Shown in pieces: positions 25,994 through 32,114 of a stretch of 64,000 nucleotides of DNA (position 1 is the first letter of the stretch; every line of letters begins with the position of its first letter). The DNA lies in NCBI GenBank assembly GCA_963699345.1, contig CAVOTL010000007.1, positions 1-64,000 of the forward strand, written 5' to 3'. The notes under the pieces were generated by a model. It searched no databases. It worked only from the letters and a program-made list of their open reading frames with translations, and was not told the origin of the DNA. This DNA comes from Bog-756 sp963699345 (GTDB lineage Bacteria > Actinomycetota > Acidimicrobiia > Acidimicrobiales > RAAP-2). The translations under genes and the position numbers were made by a program.

Positions 25994-27422
25994 CGCCCTC
26001 CCGGGGGCCGCCCGGGCCCGGGTGGTGTGGGCCTGGATGCGCACCCTGTCGGCCGACGAGCGTGACGCCCTGCTCTACGGCCTGTCGGCGGTCTTCGCCG
26101 GACTCACGGCGGTGGTCATGAGCATCCCCCTGTACCGGGAGTGGGGCCGGTTGGCCGTCGGGCCCTACGCCGTGGGCACGGTGTGGATGCTGGTGGTGGC
26201 CCGGCGACGCGCCCGGGCCGGACGGGACGCGGGGCGGCCGGTCAACGGCCGGTCGTGGAAGACCGCCCGGCTCTGCGCCTTCCTGATCGTGCTGTTGGGG
26301 GCGACGGTCGTCCCCCTGGCCCTCGAGGTCACGTGGGCGGCCGAGGGCAACGCCGCCCTCCACGTCCAACCCGAGGTGCTGGTGGTGGAACGGGCCGGGG
26401 TGCGGGCCGCCCACGGCGAGGACCCCTACCAGGTCGTCGACCGCAACGGTCACATCCTCATCCGCCAGCGCGCCATCCCGGTCTACGAGCTCTACTACCC
26501 GTACCTGCCGGGCATGGTGGTGTTCGGCTTCTCCAGCGGGAGCAGGGTGGAGGCCCGCCTCACCGACGCCCGGATCCAGTTCCTGCTGTTCACGGTGGTG
26601 GTCGCCGCGGTGGCCCTCACCCGGATGCGACCCCGCACCGACGCCCGCAACCGCGCCTTCATGGCGCTCACGGCCTTGCCCACCGCCGCGCTGCCGCTGG
26701 CCACCGGCGGCGACGACATGCCGGTGGCGGCCCTGATGCTGCTCGGCCTGGTCGCGCTCCAGCGTCGACGACCGGTGCTGGCCGGCCTCGCCCTCGGCGC
26801 CGCCAGCACCCTCAAGTTCACCTCCTGGCCGCTGGTGCTCCTCGCCCTGTTCGCGGTCAGCGACCTGCACCGCCGGCGGGCCTGGGGGCGGTATTCGCTG
26901 GCGGCGGCGGCACTGGTGGTCCCGGTGGTGGTCCCGGTGGCCCTCCACAACCCGTCCGCCTTCATCGACAACGTGGTCCGGTTCCCGCTCGGGCTCGCCG
27001 GGGTGGCGTCCCCGGCCGCCAGCCCGCTGCCCGGCCACATCCTCGTCGCCCTGGTGCCGGGGATCCACCGGGCCTACGTGATCACCGTGGGGGTGGTCGG
27101 CCTGGCCGTGCTCGGGCGCTACCTCTACCGGCACCCGCCGCGGGACGCCGCCGCCGTCGCCCGGGTGACCGGCTGGGTGATGCTGATCGCCATCCTGGTC
27201 GCTCCGGCCACCCGGGTGGGCTACCTGCTCTACCCGATCAACCTGTTCCTGTGGGCCTGGATGTTCCGCCGTTCCGAGGACCCGGCCGACGCCGTCGGCG
27301 GTCCGTCAGGGGGTGGCTCCGACGAGGATCAGTTGCCGTCCGGGGTCTCGAACACCTCGATCGAGTACGAGGTCGAGCCCGTGGCGGTGGTGGGGGAGAC
27401 GACCACGCCGATCTCCCAGTAG
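25986..27422 (+). CDS. Polytopic membrane protein, GT87/DUF2029-like
   Basis: 478 aa from a GTG with GGAGG about 6 nt upstream. About ten hydrophobic segments are visible (for example FLIVLLGATVVPLALEV, FLLFTVVVAAVALT, YSLAAAALVVPVVVPVAL, AYVITVGVVGLAVLG). The first extracytoplasmic loop has HGEDPYQV, the acidic DPY signature of GT-C enzymes that use polyprenyl-phosphate sugars, and PTAALPLATGGDDMPVAALML and ASTLKFTSWPL match the GT87/DUF2029 pattern. It may transfer a sugar such as mannose at the cell surface. The last 31 codons run antisense into the next gene, which ends at 27329, so the natural C-terminus may be shorter in function. Confidence 0.72.
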   Translation: MSDALPGAARARVVWAWMRTLSADERDALLYGLSAVFAGLTAVVMSIPLYREWGRLAVGPYAVGTVWMLVVARRRARAGRDAGRPVNGRSWKTARLCAFLIVLLGATVVPLALEVTWAAEGNAALHVQPEVLVVERAGVRAAHGEDPYQVVDRNGHILIRQRAIPVYELYYPYLPGMVVFGFSSGSRVEARLTDARIQFLLFTVVVAAVALTRMRPRTDARNRAFMALTALPTAALPLATGGDDMPVAALMLLGLVALQRRRPVLAGLALGAASTLKFTSWPLVLLALFAVSDLHRRRAWGRYSLAAAALVVPVVVPVALHNPSAFIDNVVRFPLGLAGVASPAASPLPGHILVALVPGIHRAYVITVGVVGLAVLGRYLYRHPPRDAAAVARVTGWVMLIAILVAPATRVGYLLYPINLFLWAWMFRRSEDPADAVGGPSGGGSDEDQLPSGVSNTSIEYEVEPVAVVGETTTPISQ

Positions 27423-27961
27423 AAGCCGTCGCTGCTGCCCTTCTTGGCCAGCACCTCCGTCGACCCGGCGACGCCCTGGGGGGCGTTGCCCTGGTAGATG
27501 ACGTCCCAGCCGTTGGCCTTCACCATCAGGCGGTAGGCCTCGGCGATCTGACTCTGGGCCAACGCCCCGGTGTGCAGGTTCACGGTCCGGTCGAACTGCG
27601 ACGTCCCCTGGTCGCCGTCGACGGTGCCGACGACGGTCGAGGTCGTCGCCACGCCGAGGCTGGAGAGGATGTCGGCCGGCGGCTGACCGCTCGCCACGAT
27701 CGACCGGAGTCGCGTGCTGGCGGGGGAGAAGGTGACCTGGGTGCCGTCGGACAGGGTCACGGAGGCCACGTGGGCCGCCGGTGCCGGCGTGGTGGAGGTG
27801 AGAGCGGCGGCCAGGGTGCCGCCGAGCAGGATGAACACGGCGAGCCCGAGCACGATGAGGGCCGGGCCCCGCACCGACATCGGCTCGAAGCGGGGGACGG
27901 GGGGGACGTCGTCATCGGCGCCGCCCGCGTCGGGGACCGTCGACTGGGACGTCGTGACCAT
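27329..27961 (-). CDS. Single-pass membrane protein, unknown
   Basis: 210 aa. The first 30 residues are a polar cytosolic stretch, then one membrane helix (GPALIVLGLAVFILLGGTLAAAL), then an extracytoplasmic domain of about 155 residues with no recognised family (VTLSDGTQVTFSPASTRL, then a C-terminal strand-rich part ending YSIEVFETPDGN). There are no cysteines. The ATG sits 6 nt after a minus-strand TAGCAT. It overlaps the end of the convergent membrane gene by 94 nt. Confidence 0.7.
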   Translation of the reverse strand: MVTTSQSTVPDAGGADDDVPPVPRFEPMSVRGPALIVLGLAVFILLGGTLAAALTSTTPAPAAHVASVTLSDGTQVTFSPASTRLRSIVASGQPPADILSSLGVATTSTVVGTVDGDQGTSQFDRTVNLHTGALAQSQIAEAYRLMVKANGWDVIYQGNAPQGVAGSTEVLAKKGSSDGFYWEIGVVVSPTTATGSTSYSIEVFETPDGN

Positions 27962-27967
27962 GCCCCC

Positions 27968-27973
27968 ATGCTA
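27968..27973 (-). promoter_or_regulatory. -10 box (TAGCAT), leaderless start
   Basis: On the minus strand TAGCAT ends 6 nt before the ATG at 27961, the same layout as at other starts in the window. Confidence 0.5.
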
Positions 27974-28020
27974 CCCGGGGCGACGGTTCGGACCCCGGCG
28001 GCCGCGTCCGCCGGCGGTGG

Positions 28021-28530
28021 TCAACCGGGCGGGACGGGCGCGCCGCCGCCCCCGTCGGCGGTCCCGGTCGGGCGTGTGGGCCCGGGACCCCCGGTCGGCA
28101 CCTGGCTGGTCGGCACCGGGCCCCGGGGACCGGTCCGGGTGTCCGGCGGGGCGTCGAGGGCCACCGCCACCCGGAAGGACACCACGGCGGCCCCGGCGGT
28201 GGCGGCCAGGATGGTCCACCGGGTCCTGCGGGGGAGCCGGCGCAGGGCCGCCACCGTCACCGCCGCGTCGACCGCGTCGGCCATGCCCGCCAGGGCCACC
28301 CACGGGCGCGCCTCGGCGTCGTCCACGCCGAGCGCCCGTAGGGTGCCGAGGCCGAGGGCCAGGTCGCGCCCGCCCATCGTCCGGGCCAGCAGACGGGCGT
28401 CCGCGCCCTCGGCGGCGTCCCCGATCCAGGGACGGGTCATGATCGTCGGGGCGCAGAGGGCCGTGACGCCGATCGCCACCCGGCCGAGGGCGACGAACTG
28501 GGCCAGGCGGTGCGGGACGGAGGAGGTCAT
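28021..28530 (-). CDS. Small membrane protein, unknown
   Basis: 169 aa. It has an N-terminal hydrophobic segment (FVALGRVAIGVTALCAPTIM), a Gly/Arg-rich RTMGGRDLALGLGTL segment, two further hydrophobic stretches (WVALAGMADAVDAAVTVAAL, WTILAATAGAAVVSFRVAVAL), and a Pro/Gly/Thr-rich tail of about 45 residues. The pattern resembles small DUF4267-like membrane proteins, but I cannot confirm a family. The ATG has TACGTT 6 nt upstream. It ends 59 nt before the start of the next minus-strand gene. Confidence 0.65.
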   Translation of the reverse strand: MTSSVPHRLAQFVALGRVAIGVTALCAPTIMTRPWIGDAAEGADARLLARTMGGRDLALGLGTLRALGVDDAEARPWVALAGMADAVDAAVTVAALRRLPRRTRWTILAATAGAAVVSFRVAVALDAPPDTRTGPRGPVPTSQVPTGGPGPTRPTGTADGGGGAPVPPG

Positions 28531-28536
28531 GGACCG

Positions 28537-28542
28537 AACGTA
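28537..28542 (-). promoter_or_regulatory. -10 box (TACGTT), leaderless start
   Basis: On the minus strand TACGTT ends 6 nt before the ATG at 28530. This places the promoter of that gene at its start codon, well away from the repeat at 28650-28671. Confidence 0.5.
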
Positions 28543-28649
28543 GTGGCCGACCGGGGTCGCCCGGCCGGGTGGCGTCGGTCCGGGGCCGGCGGGAGTCTCG
28601 GCGCCGAATGTTACTCAGAGTGGCTACTTGGACACTGTTCGGGAAAACT

Positions 28650-28671
28650 GTTCACCATCTGTTTACATTGT
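28650..28671 (+). promoter_or_regulatory. PHO-box-like direct repeat
   Basis: Two abutting 11-nt units on the plus strand, GTTCACC-ATCT (28650-28660) and GTTTACA-TTGT (28661-28671), match the Streptomyces PhoP direct-repeat unit (GTTCACC plus 4 nt). A further GTTCGGG begins at 28637, 13 nt upstream. An inverted repeat CATTGTG/CACAATG (28666-28672 and 28685-28691) follows. The region is AT-richer than its surroundings. Binding by PhoP is inferred from the pattern only. Confidence 0.45.
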
Positions 28672-28699
28672 GGGCCCTATCCCTCACAATGCGACGGTC

Positions 28700-28818
28700 G
28701 ATGACGATGCTTCGTCATCCGGGGGAGGGCGTTCCGGCCCAGTGGGCCGATCCGCACTGCAGCACGGGGGATTCCCGGGGGGGACACAGAGGCCGGGCCG
28801 CGAGGCCCGGCCTCTGTG
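28700..28818 (+). ncRNA. Candidate small RNA or untranslated transcript (two hairpins)
   Basis: The gap 28531-28856 holds no credible gene. After the repeat at 28650-28671 comes a hairpin, GATGACGA-TGCT-TCGTCATC (28700-28719), then the very strong hairpin at 28785-28818. A rightward transcript from near 28680 would be about 130 nt long, folded at both ends. This is a hypothesis drawn from layout; the second hairpin also serves as the terminator of the leftward thiamine operon. Confidence 0.25.
28785..28818. terminator. Strong hairpin with GCGA loop, terminator of the thiamine operon
   Basis: A perfect 15-bp stem, CACAGAGGCCGGGCC with GGCCCGGCCTCTGTG, and a GNRA-type GCGA loop. It lies about 40 nt beyond the thiD stop on the minus strand and can work in either direction. 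No T-tract follows. Confidence 0.7.
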
Positions 28819-28856
28819 GCGCCCGCCCCGTCCTGGTCAGCGGGGATGGAGTTGCC

Positions 28857-29693
28857 TCACGGGGCGGACCACCCGAAGGGGTCGAGGGGACCGTGCCCCC
28901 GCCCGAGGTCCCACCCCGCCGCCCCGCCGAGGGCGGCGTGGACGAACGCCTTGGCCGTCGCCACGGCGGTGGGGACGTCGTCCCCAATGGCCAGTCGGGC
29001 GGCGGTGGCCGAGGCCAGGCTGCACCCGGTGCCGTGGTTGTTGCGGGTGGTGACCCGGGTCCCGGCGAGGACGACGACATCGGTGCCGTCGAAGAGGACG
29101 TCGGCCACCCGGTCAGGGGCCGGCCCGCCGTCGTGGACGCCGGGCAGGTGGCCCCCTTTCACCAGGACCCAGGTGGGCCCCAGGCGGTGGATCCGGGCGG
29201 CCAGGTCGACCATCGTCTCGACGTCGGCCCCCGCGGCGGGCTCCACCCCGGCCAGGATGGCCGCCTCCAGGAGGTTGGGGGTGACGACCAGCGCCTGGCC
29301 CACGAGGGCGTCACGGTAGAGGGCCACGGCGTCGTCGTCGAGGAGGCGGCGACCGGTGGAGGCCACCATCACCGGGTCGACGACGAGGTTGGGGAGCCGC
29401 CCCTCGGCGGCCCGGTCGGCGACGAGTCGCACGGTGGCCGTGGTGGCCAGCATCCCCGTCTTGACGGCGGCCACGTCGAAGTCGTCCAGGACCGCCGCCA
29501 GCTGGGCGTCGACCACGGCCGTCGGGATCGGGTGGACCGCCGTCACCTCGGCGCTGTTCTGGGCCGTGACGGCGGTCACGACGGTGGTGGCGAACACGCC
29601 GAGGGCGCTCATGGCCTTGAGGTCGGCCTGGATACCGGCGCCGGCGCCGGAGTCGGACCCGGCGATGGTGAGGGCGACCGGCGGTGTCGTCAC
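28857..29693 (-). CDS. thiD: Hydroxymethylpyrimidine/phosphomethylpyrimidine kinase
   Basis: 278 aa from the GTG that overlaps the thiG stop (GTGA). It phosphorylates HMP and HMP-P to HMP-PP for thiamine synthesis. It has the ribokinase-fold motifs TIAGSDSGAGAGIQADLKAM at the N-terminus, VVDPVMVASTG near 104-114, TPNLLEAAIL, and the anion hole NNHGTGCSLASA (218-229). Length and order are normal. It is the last gene of thiO-thiS-thiG-thiD and is followed by a strong hairpin. thiC and thiE are not in the window. Confidence 0.94.
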   Translation of the reverse strand: MTTPPVALTIAGSDSGAGAGIQADLKAMSALGVFATTVVTAVTAQNSAEVTAVHPIPTAVVDAQLAAVLDDFDVAAVKTGMLATTATVRLVADRAAEGRLPNLVVDPVMVASTGRRLLDDDAVALYRDALVGQALVVTPNLLEAAILAGVEPAAGADVETMVDLAARIHRLGPTWVLVKGGHLPGVHDGGPAPDRVADVLFDGTDVVVLAGTRVTTRNNHGTGCSLASATAARLAIGDDVPTAVATAKAFVHAALGGAAGWDLGRGHGPLDPFGWSAP

Positions 29694-30499
29694 GCCCCGG
29701 GTCCTGACCGTCCCACGGACTCCACCCGCCCGTCGAAGGAGGACGACGCCTCGGCCACGAAACGCCGGCTGATCCGTCCGGCCAGGCGGGCCGCCCGACC
29801 GGCGTGGACCGCGTCGCGCATGGCCGCGGCCATGCGGGCCGGGTCCTCGGCGCGGGTGACGGCCGAGGCCACCAGGACGGCGCTGCAGCCGAGTTCCATG
29901 GCCAGGCAGGCGTCCGAGGCGGTGCCGATCCCGGCGTCGAGGACCACCGGCACCGTGGACTGCTCGACGATGAGCTCGATGTTGTGCGGGTTGCGGATCC
30001 CGAGCCCGCTGCCGATGGGCGCACCGAGCGGCATGACCGCCGCGCAGCCCACCTGTTCGAGCCGGCGGGCCACCACCGGGTCGTCGCCGCAGTAGGGGAG
30101 GACGACGAAGCCGTCGTCGACCAGCTGCTCGGCCGCCTCGACGAGTTCCAGGGGATCCGGCAACAGGGTGCGGTCGTCGCCGATGACCTCGAGCTTGACC
30201 CAGTCGGTGGCGAACGCCTCCCGGGCCAGCCGGGCCGTCAGGACGGCGTCGGCCGCGGTGTAGCAGCCCGCGGTGTTGGGCAGGATGCGCACGCCGAGGC
30301 CGTCGAGGAGGTCGACGAGGGAGTGGCGGACCGCGGGGTCGACACGACGCACCGCCACCGTGGCCAGGGCGGTGCCCGAGGCGGCGAGCGCGGCGGCCAG
30401 CGATTCGGGGCTGGTCATCCCGCCGGTGCCGAGCAGCAGGCGCGACGCCAGCTCGGTGCCGGCGACCACGAAGGGATCGGGAGCGGCGGACGTACTCAT
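29690..30499 (-). CDS. thiG: Thiazole synthase
   Basis: 269 aa from the ATG at 30499. It builds the thiazole phosphate ring from 1-deoxyxylulose 5-phosphate, dehydroglycine and ThiS thiocarboxylate. The Schiff-base Lys is in DWVKLEVIGD, followed by LLPDPLELVEAAE; the phosphate-binding parts MPLGAPIGSGLGIRN and VVLDAGIGTASDACLAMELG are present. The C-terminus of about 25 residues is Arg/Ser-rich. It overlaps thiD by 4 nt and begins 31 nt after the thiS stop. Confidence 0.95.
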   Translation of the reverse strand: MSTSAAPDPFVVAGTELASRLLLGTGGMTSPESLAAALAASGTALATVAVRRVDPAVRHSLVDLLDGLGVRILPNTAGCYTAADAVLTARLAREAFATDWVKLEVIGDDRTLLPDPLELVEAAEQLVDDGFVVLPYCGDDPVVARRLEQVGCAAVMPLGAPIGSGLGIRNPHNIELIVEQSTVPVVLDAGIGTASDACLAMELGCSAVLVASAVTRAEDPARMAAAMRDAVHAGRAARLAGRISRRFVAEASSSFDGRVESVGRSGPGA

Positions 30500-30530
30500 C
30501 GCCCGCCACGGTACCCGTGACCGGCGGGCG

Positions 30531-30734
30531 TCAGCCCCCGGCGGCCGCGGTGACGATCTCGACGGCGTCGCCCGTCCCGAGGGGGGTGGTCGCCCAGGCA
30601 CTGCGGGGCACCACCTCGGCGTTGACGGCCACCGCCACGCCCTTGGGCGAGGGGCACCAGGACGCCACCAGGTCGGCCACCGTCGTCCCGGGGGCCAGCT
30701 CGGCCGCCGCGCCGTTGACCGTGGCCGTGGTCAC
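30531..30734 (-). CDS. thiS: Sulfur carrier protein ThiS
   Basis: 67 aa, a ubiquitin-like sulfur carrier ending in the required Gly-Gly (EIVTAAAGG). The terminal Gly is adenylated and thiocarboxylated, then donates sulfur to ThiG. The start GTG overlaps the thiO stop (GTGA). The Val/Ala-rich core (TTVADLVASW, GVAVAVNAEVVPRSAW) fits the beta-grasp fold. Confidence 0.94.
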   Translation of the reverse strand: MTTATVNGAAAELAPGTTVADLVASWCPSPKGVAVAVNAEVVPRSAWATTPLGTGDAVEIVTAAAGG

Positions 30735-31912
30735 CGGGCCACCGCCGGCGTCGCGAAGCGGTCGGGCCCGAAGCCGTCGAAGGGGCCGGGCACGGGTGCC
30801 TCCCCTCCGGAACGGGCGTCGAGGAGGCGCACGACCTCGGTGGCCGTGAGCGGGGCCAGGAGGATGCCGTTGCGGTAGTGGCCGGTGGCGACCACCAGGC
30901 CGTCGACGGGGGTGGTGCCCACGATCGGCCCGTTGTCGGGTGACCCGGGCCGGAGCCCGGGAGTGACGTCGACCAGGACGTACTCGTCGATGGCCGGCAC
31001 CACCCGTCGGGCGTCCTCCACGAGGTCGGCCACCCCGCCGAGGGGGACGTCGAGGGCGAAGCCGCGCTCCTCGACGGTGGCCCCGAGGACGAGGCCGCCG
31101 TCGTCCCGGGGGACGAGGTAGCAGGACCGCCCGTGGACCAGGGCGCGCACCGTCCGGTGCAGGCGCGGCACGCCGTCGGGGGCCCGCAGGCGGACGGTCA
31201 CGCCCCGGACCGGGCGGACGGGAGGACACCAGCCGCCGGGGAGGCCGCCGACCTCGCCCGAGCGGCTGCCGGCGGCGAGCACGACCACGTCGGACCGCAG
31301 CCGACCGCCTTCTTCGAGCTCGACCCCGTCGACCCGTTCCCCCGACCCGGTGATCCGGGTGACCCGGTCGGCGACCAGGGTGACGCCGGCGGCCCGGCAG
31401 GCGGCCTCCAACGCCGTGGCGACGGCCCGGTTGTCGACCTGGTGGTCGCCGGGCAGGTCGACCCCGCCGCTCACGCCCGGCGCCAGGAGTGGTTCGGCCC
31501 GCCGGCAGGCGCGGGCGCCGAGGCGGACGGCGGGAAGACCCAGGTCCCGGTGGAAGGCGAACACGCGGTCGGTGGCCACCCGGTCCGACGGGCCTCCGGC
31601 CACCACCAGCGTCCCGTCGTCCCGGTAGTGGACCGGGAGGCCGGACGCCGCCTCGAGGTCCCGGGCGAAGGCGGGCCAGGCTCCGGAGGCGGTCAGGTTG
31701 AGGCGGGCCAGTTCCTGCTCGCCGAAGGCCGCCTCGGCGACCGGGGCCAGCATGCCGGCGGCGGCCCACGTGGCCCCCCGCCCGGGTTGGGGATCGACGA
31801 CGGCCACCGACCGCCCCGATGTCGCGGCCGACCAGGCCACGGACAGCCCGATCACCCCGCCGCCGACGACGGCCACGTCGAGGTGGTGGCCGGGGGTCAC
31901 CGTGCGCCCCAC
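30731..31912 (-). CDS. thiO: Glycine oxidase ThiO
   Basis: 393 aa from the GTG at 31912. This FAD enzyme oxidises glycine to the imine used by ThiG, the oxygen-dependent alternative to ThiH. It has the N-terminal dinucleotide-binding VAVVGGGVIGLSVAWSAATSG, then GATWAAAGMLAP, and near the C-terminus ATGHYRNGILLAPLTA. The true start is uncertain: a leaderless-type -10 (TAGCAT, 31939-31944) points to an ATG at 31932 that is one base out of frame and whose short ORF ends on an in-frame GTG at 31900. Either a 1-nt deletion in the C/G runs or translation coupled to an 11-codon leader would explain this. It is first in the thiamine operon and divergent from gltB. Confidence 0.92.
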   Translation of the reverse strand: MGRTVTPGHHLDVAVVGGGVIGLSVAWSAATSGRSVAVVDPQPGRGATWAAAGMLAPVAEAAFGEQELARLNLTASGAWPAFARDLEAASGLPVHYRDDGTLVVAGGPSDRVATDRVFAFHRDLGLPAVRLGARACRRAEPLLAPGVSGGVDLPGDHQVDNRAVATALEAACRAAGVTLVADRVTRITGSGERVDGVELEEGGRLRSDVVVLAAGSRSGEVGGLPGGWCPPVRPVRGVTVRLRAPDGVPRLHRTVRALVHGRSCYLVPRDDGGLVLGATVEERGFALDVPLGGVADLVEDARRVVPAIDEYVLVDVTPGLRPGSPDNGPIVGTTPVDGLVVATGHYRNGILLAPLTATEVVRLLDARSGGEAPVPGPFDGFGPDRFATPAVAR

Positions 31913-31932
31913 CGGGGGCCGGGGCTCGTCAT
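31897..31932 (-). CDS. Possible 11-codon leader ORF before thiO
   Basis: ATG at 31932 codes MTSPGPRWGAR and stops at 31897, overlapping a GTG at 31900 that is in frame with thiO (GTGA). The ATG is 6 nt after TAGCAT, the leaderless layout found at many starts here. It could be a coupled leader peptide or the true thiO start separated by a one-base error. Confidence 0.3.
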   Translation of the reverse strand: MTSPGPRWGAR

Positions 31933-31938
31933 GGGCTC

Positions 31939-31944
31939 ATGCTA
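31939..31944 (-). promoter_or_regulatory. -10 box (TAGCAT) of the thiamine operon
   Basis: Minus-strand TAGCAT ends 6 nt before the ATG at 31932. I looked for a TPP riboswitch (CTGAGA and the downstream GATCTGG-type segment) between here and thiO and did not find one. Confidence 0.45.
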
Positions 31945-32041
31945 CGGCCCGCGTTCGGGGGTCCTGCACCCGGACGGTGGACCCGTGGTCCGGTGGAGCA
32001 CCCCTGGTGCCCGGGTGAGGAGGGCCCCTCCGGTGACCGTG

Positions 32042-32047
32042 TAAGGT
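32042..32047 (+). promoter_or_regulatory. Possible -10 box (TAAGGT) of gltBD
   Basis: TAAGGT would give a start of transcription near 32054 and a leader of about 60 nt. The gltB ATG has GGAG about 7 nt upstream, so this gene has a normal ribosome binding site. No clear -35 is seen. Confidence 0.35.
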
Positions 32048-32114
32048 TGTCTGACCACGCAAGGGCCAGCGCCGTCCCGGGCGGGGAGATCCACTTCTCT
32101 TCTGGAGCGACCCG

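Noticed and set aside
28689..28856. A coding ORF starting at the ATG at 28689
   Set aside because: Its frame continues antisense through thiD and thiG with shadow-type composition, and it crosses the strong hairpin at 28785-28818.
31945..32114. A TPP riboswitch ahead of the thiamine operon
   Set aside because: GGGGTGC-like and short paired segments are present on the minus strand, but the invariant CTGAGA and the downstream GATCTGG-type segment are missing.
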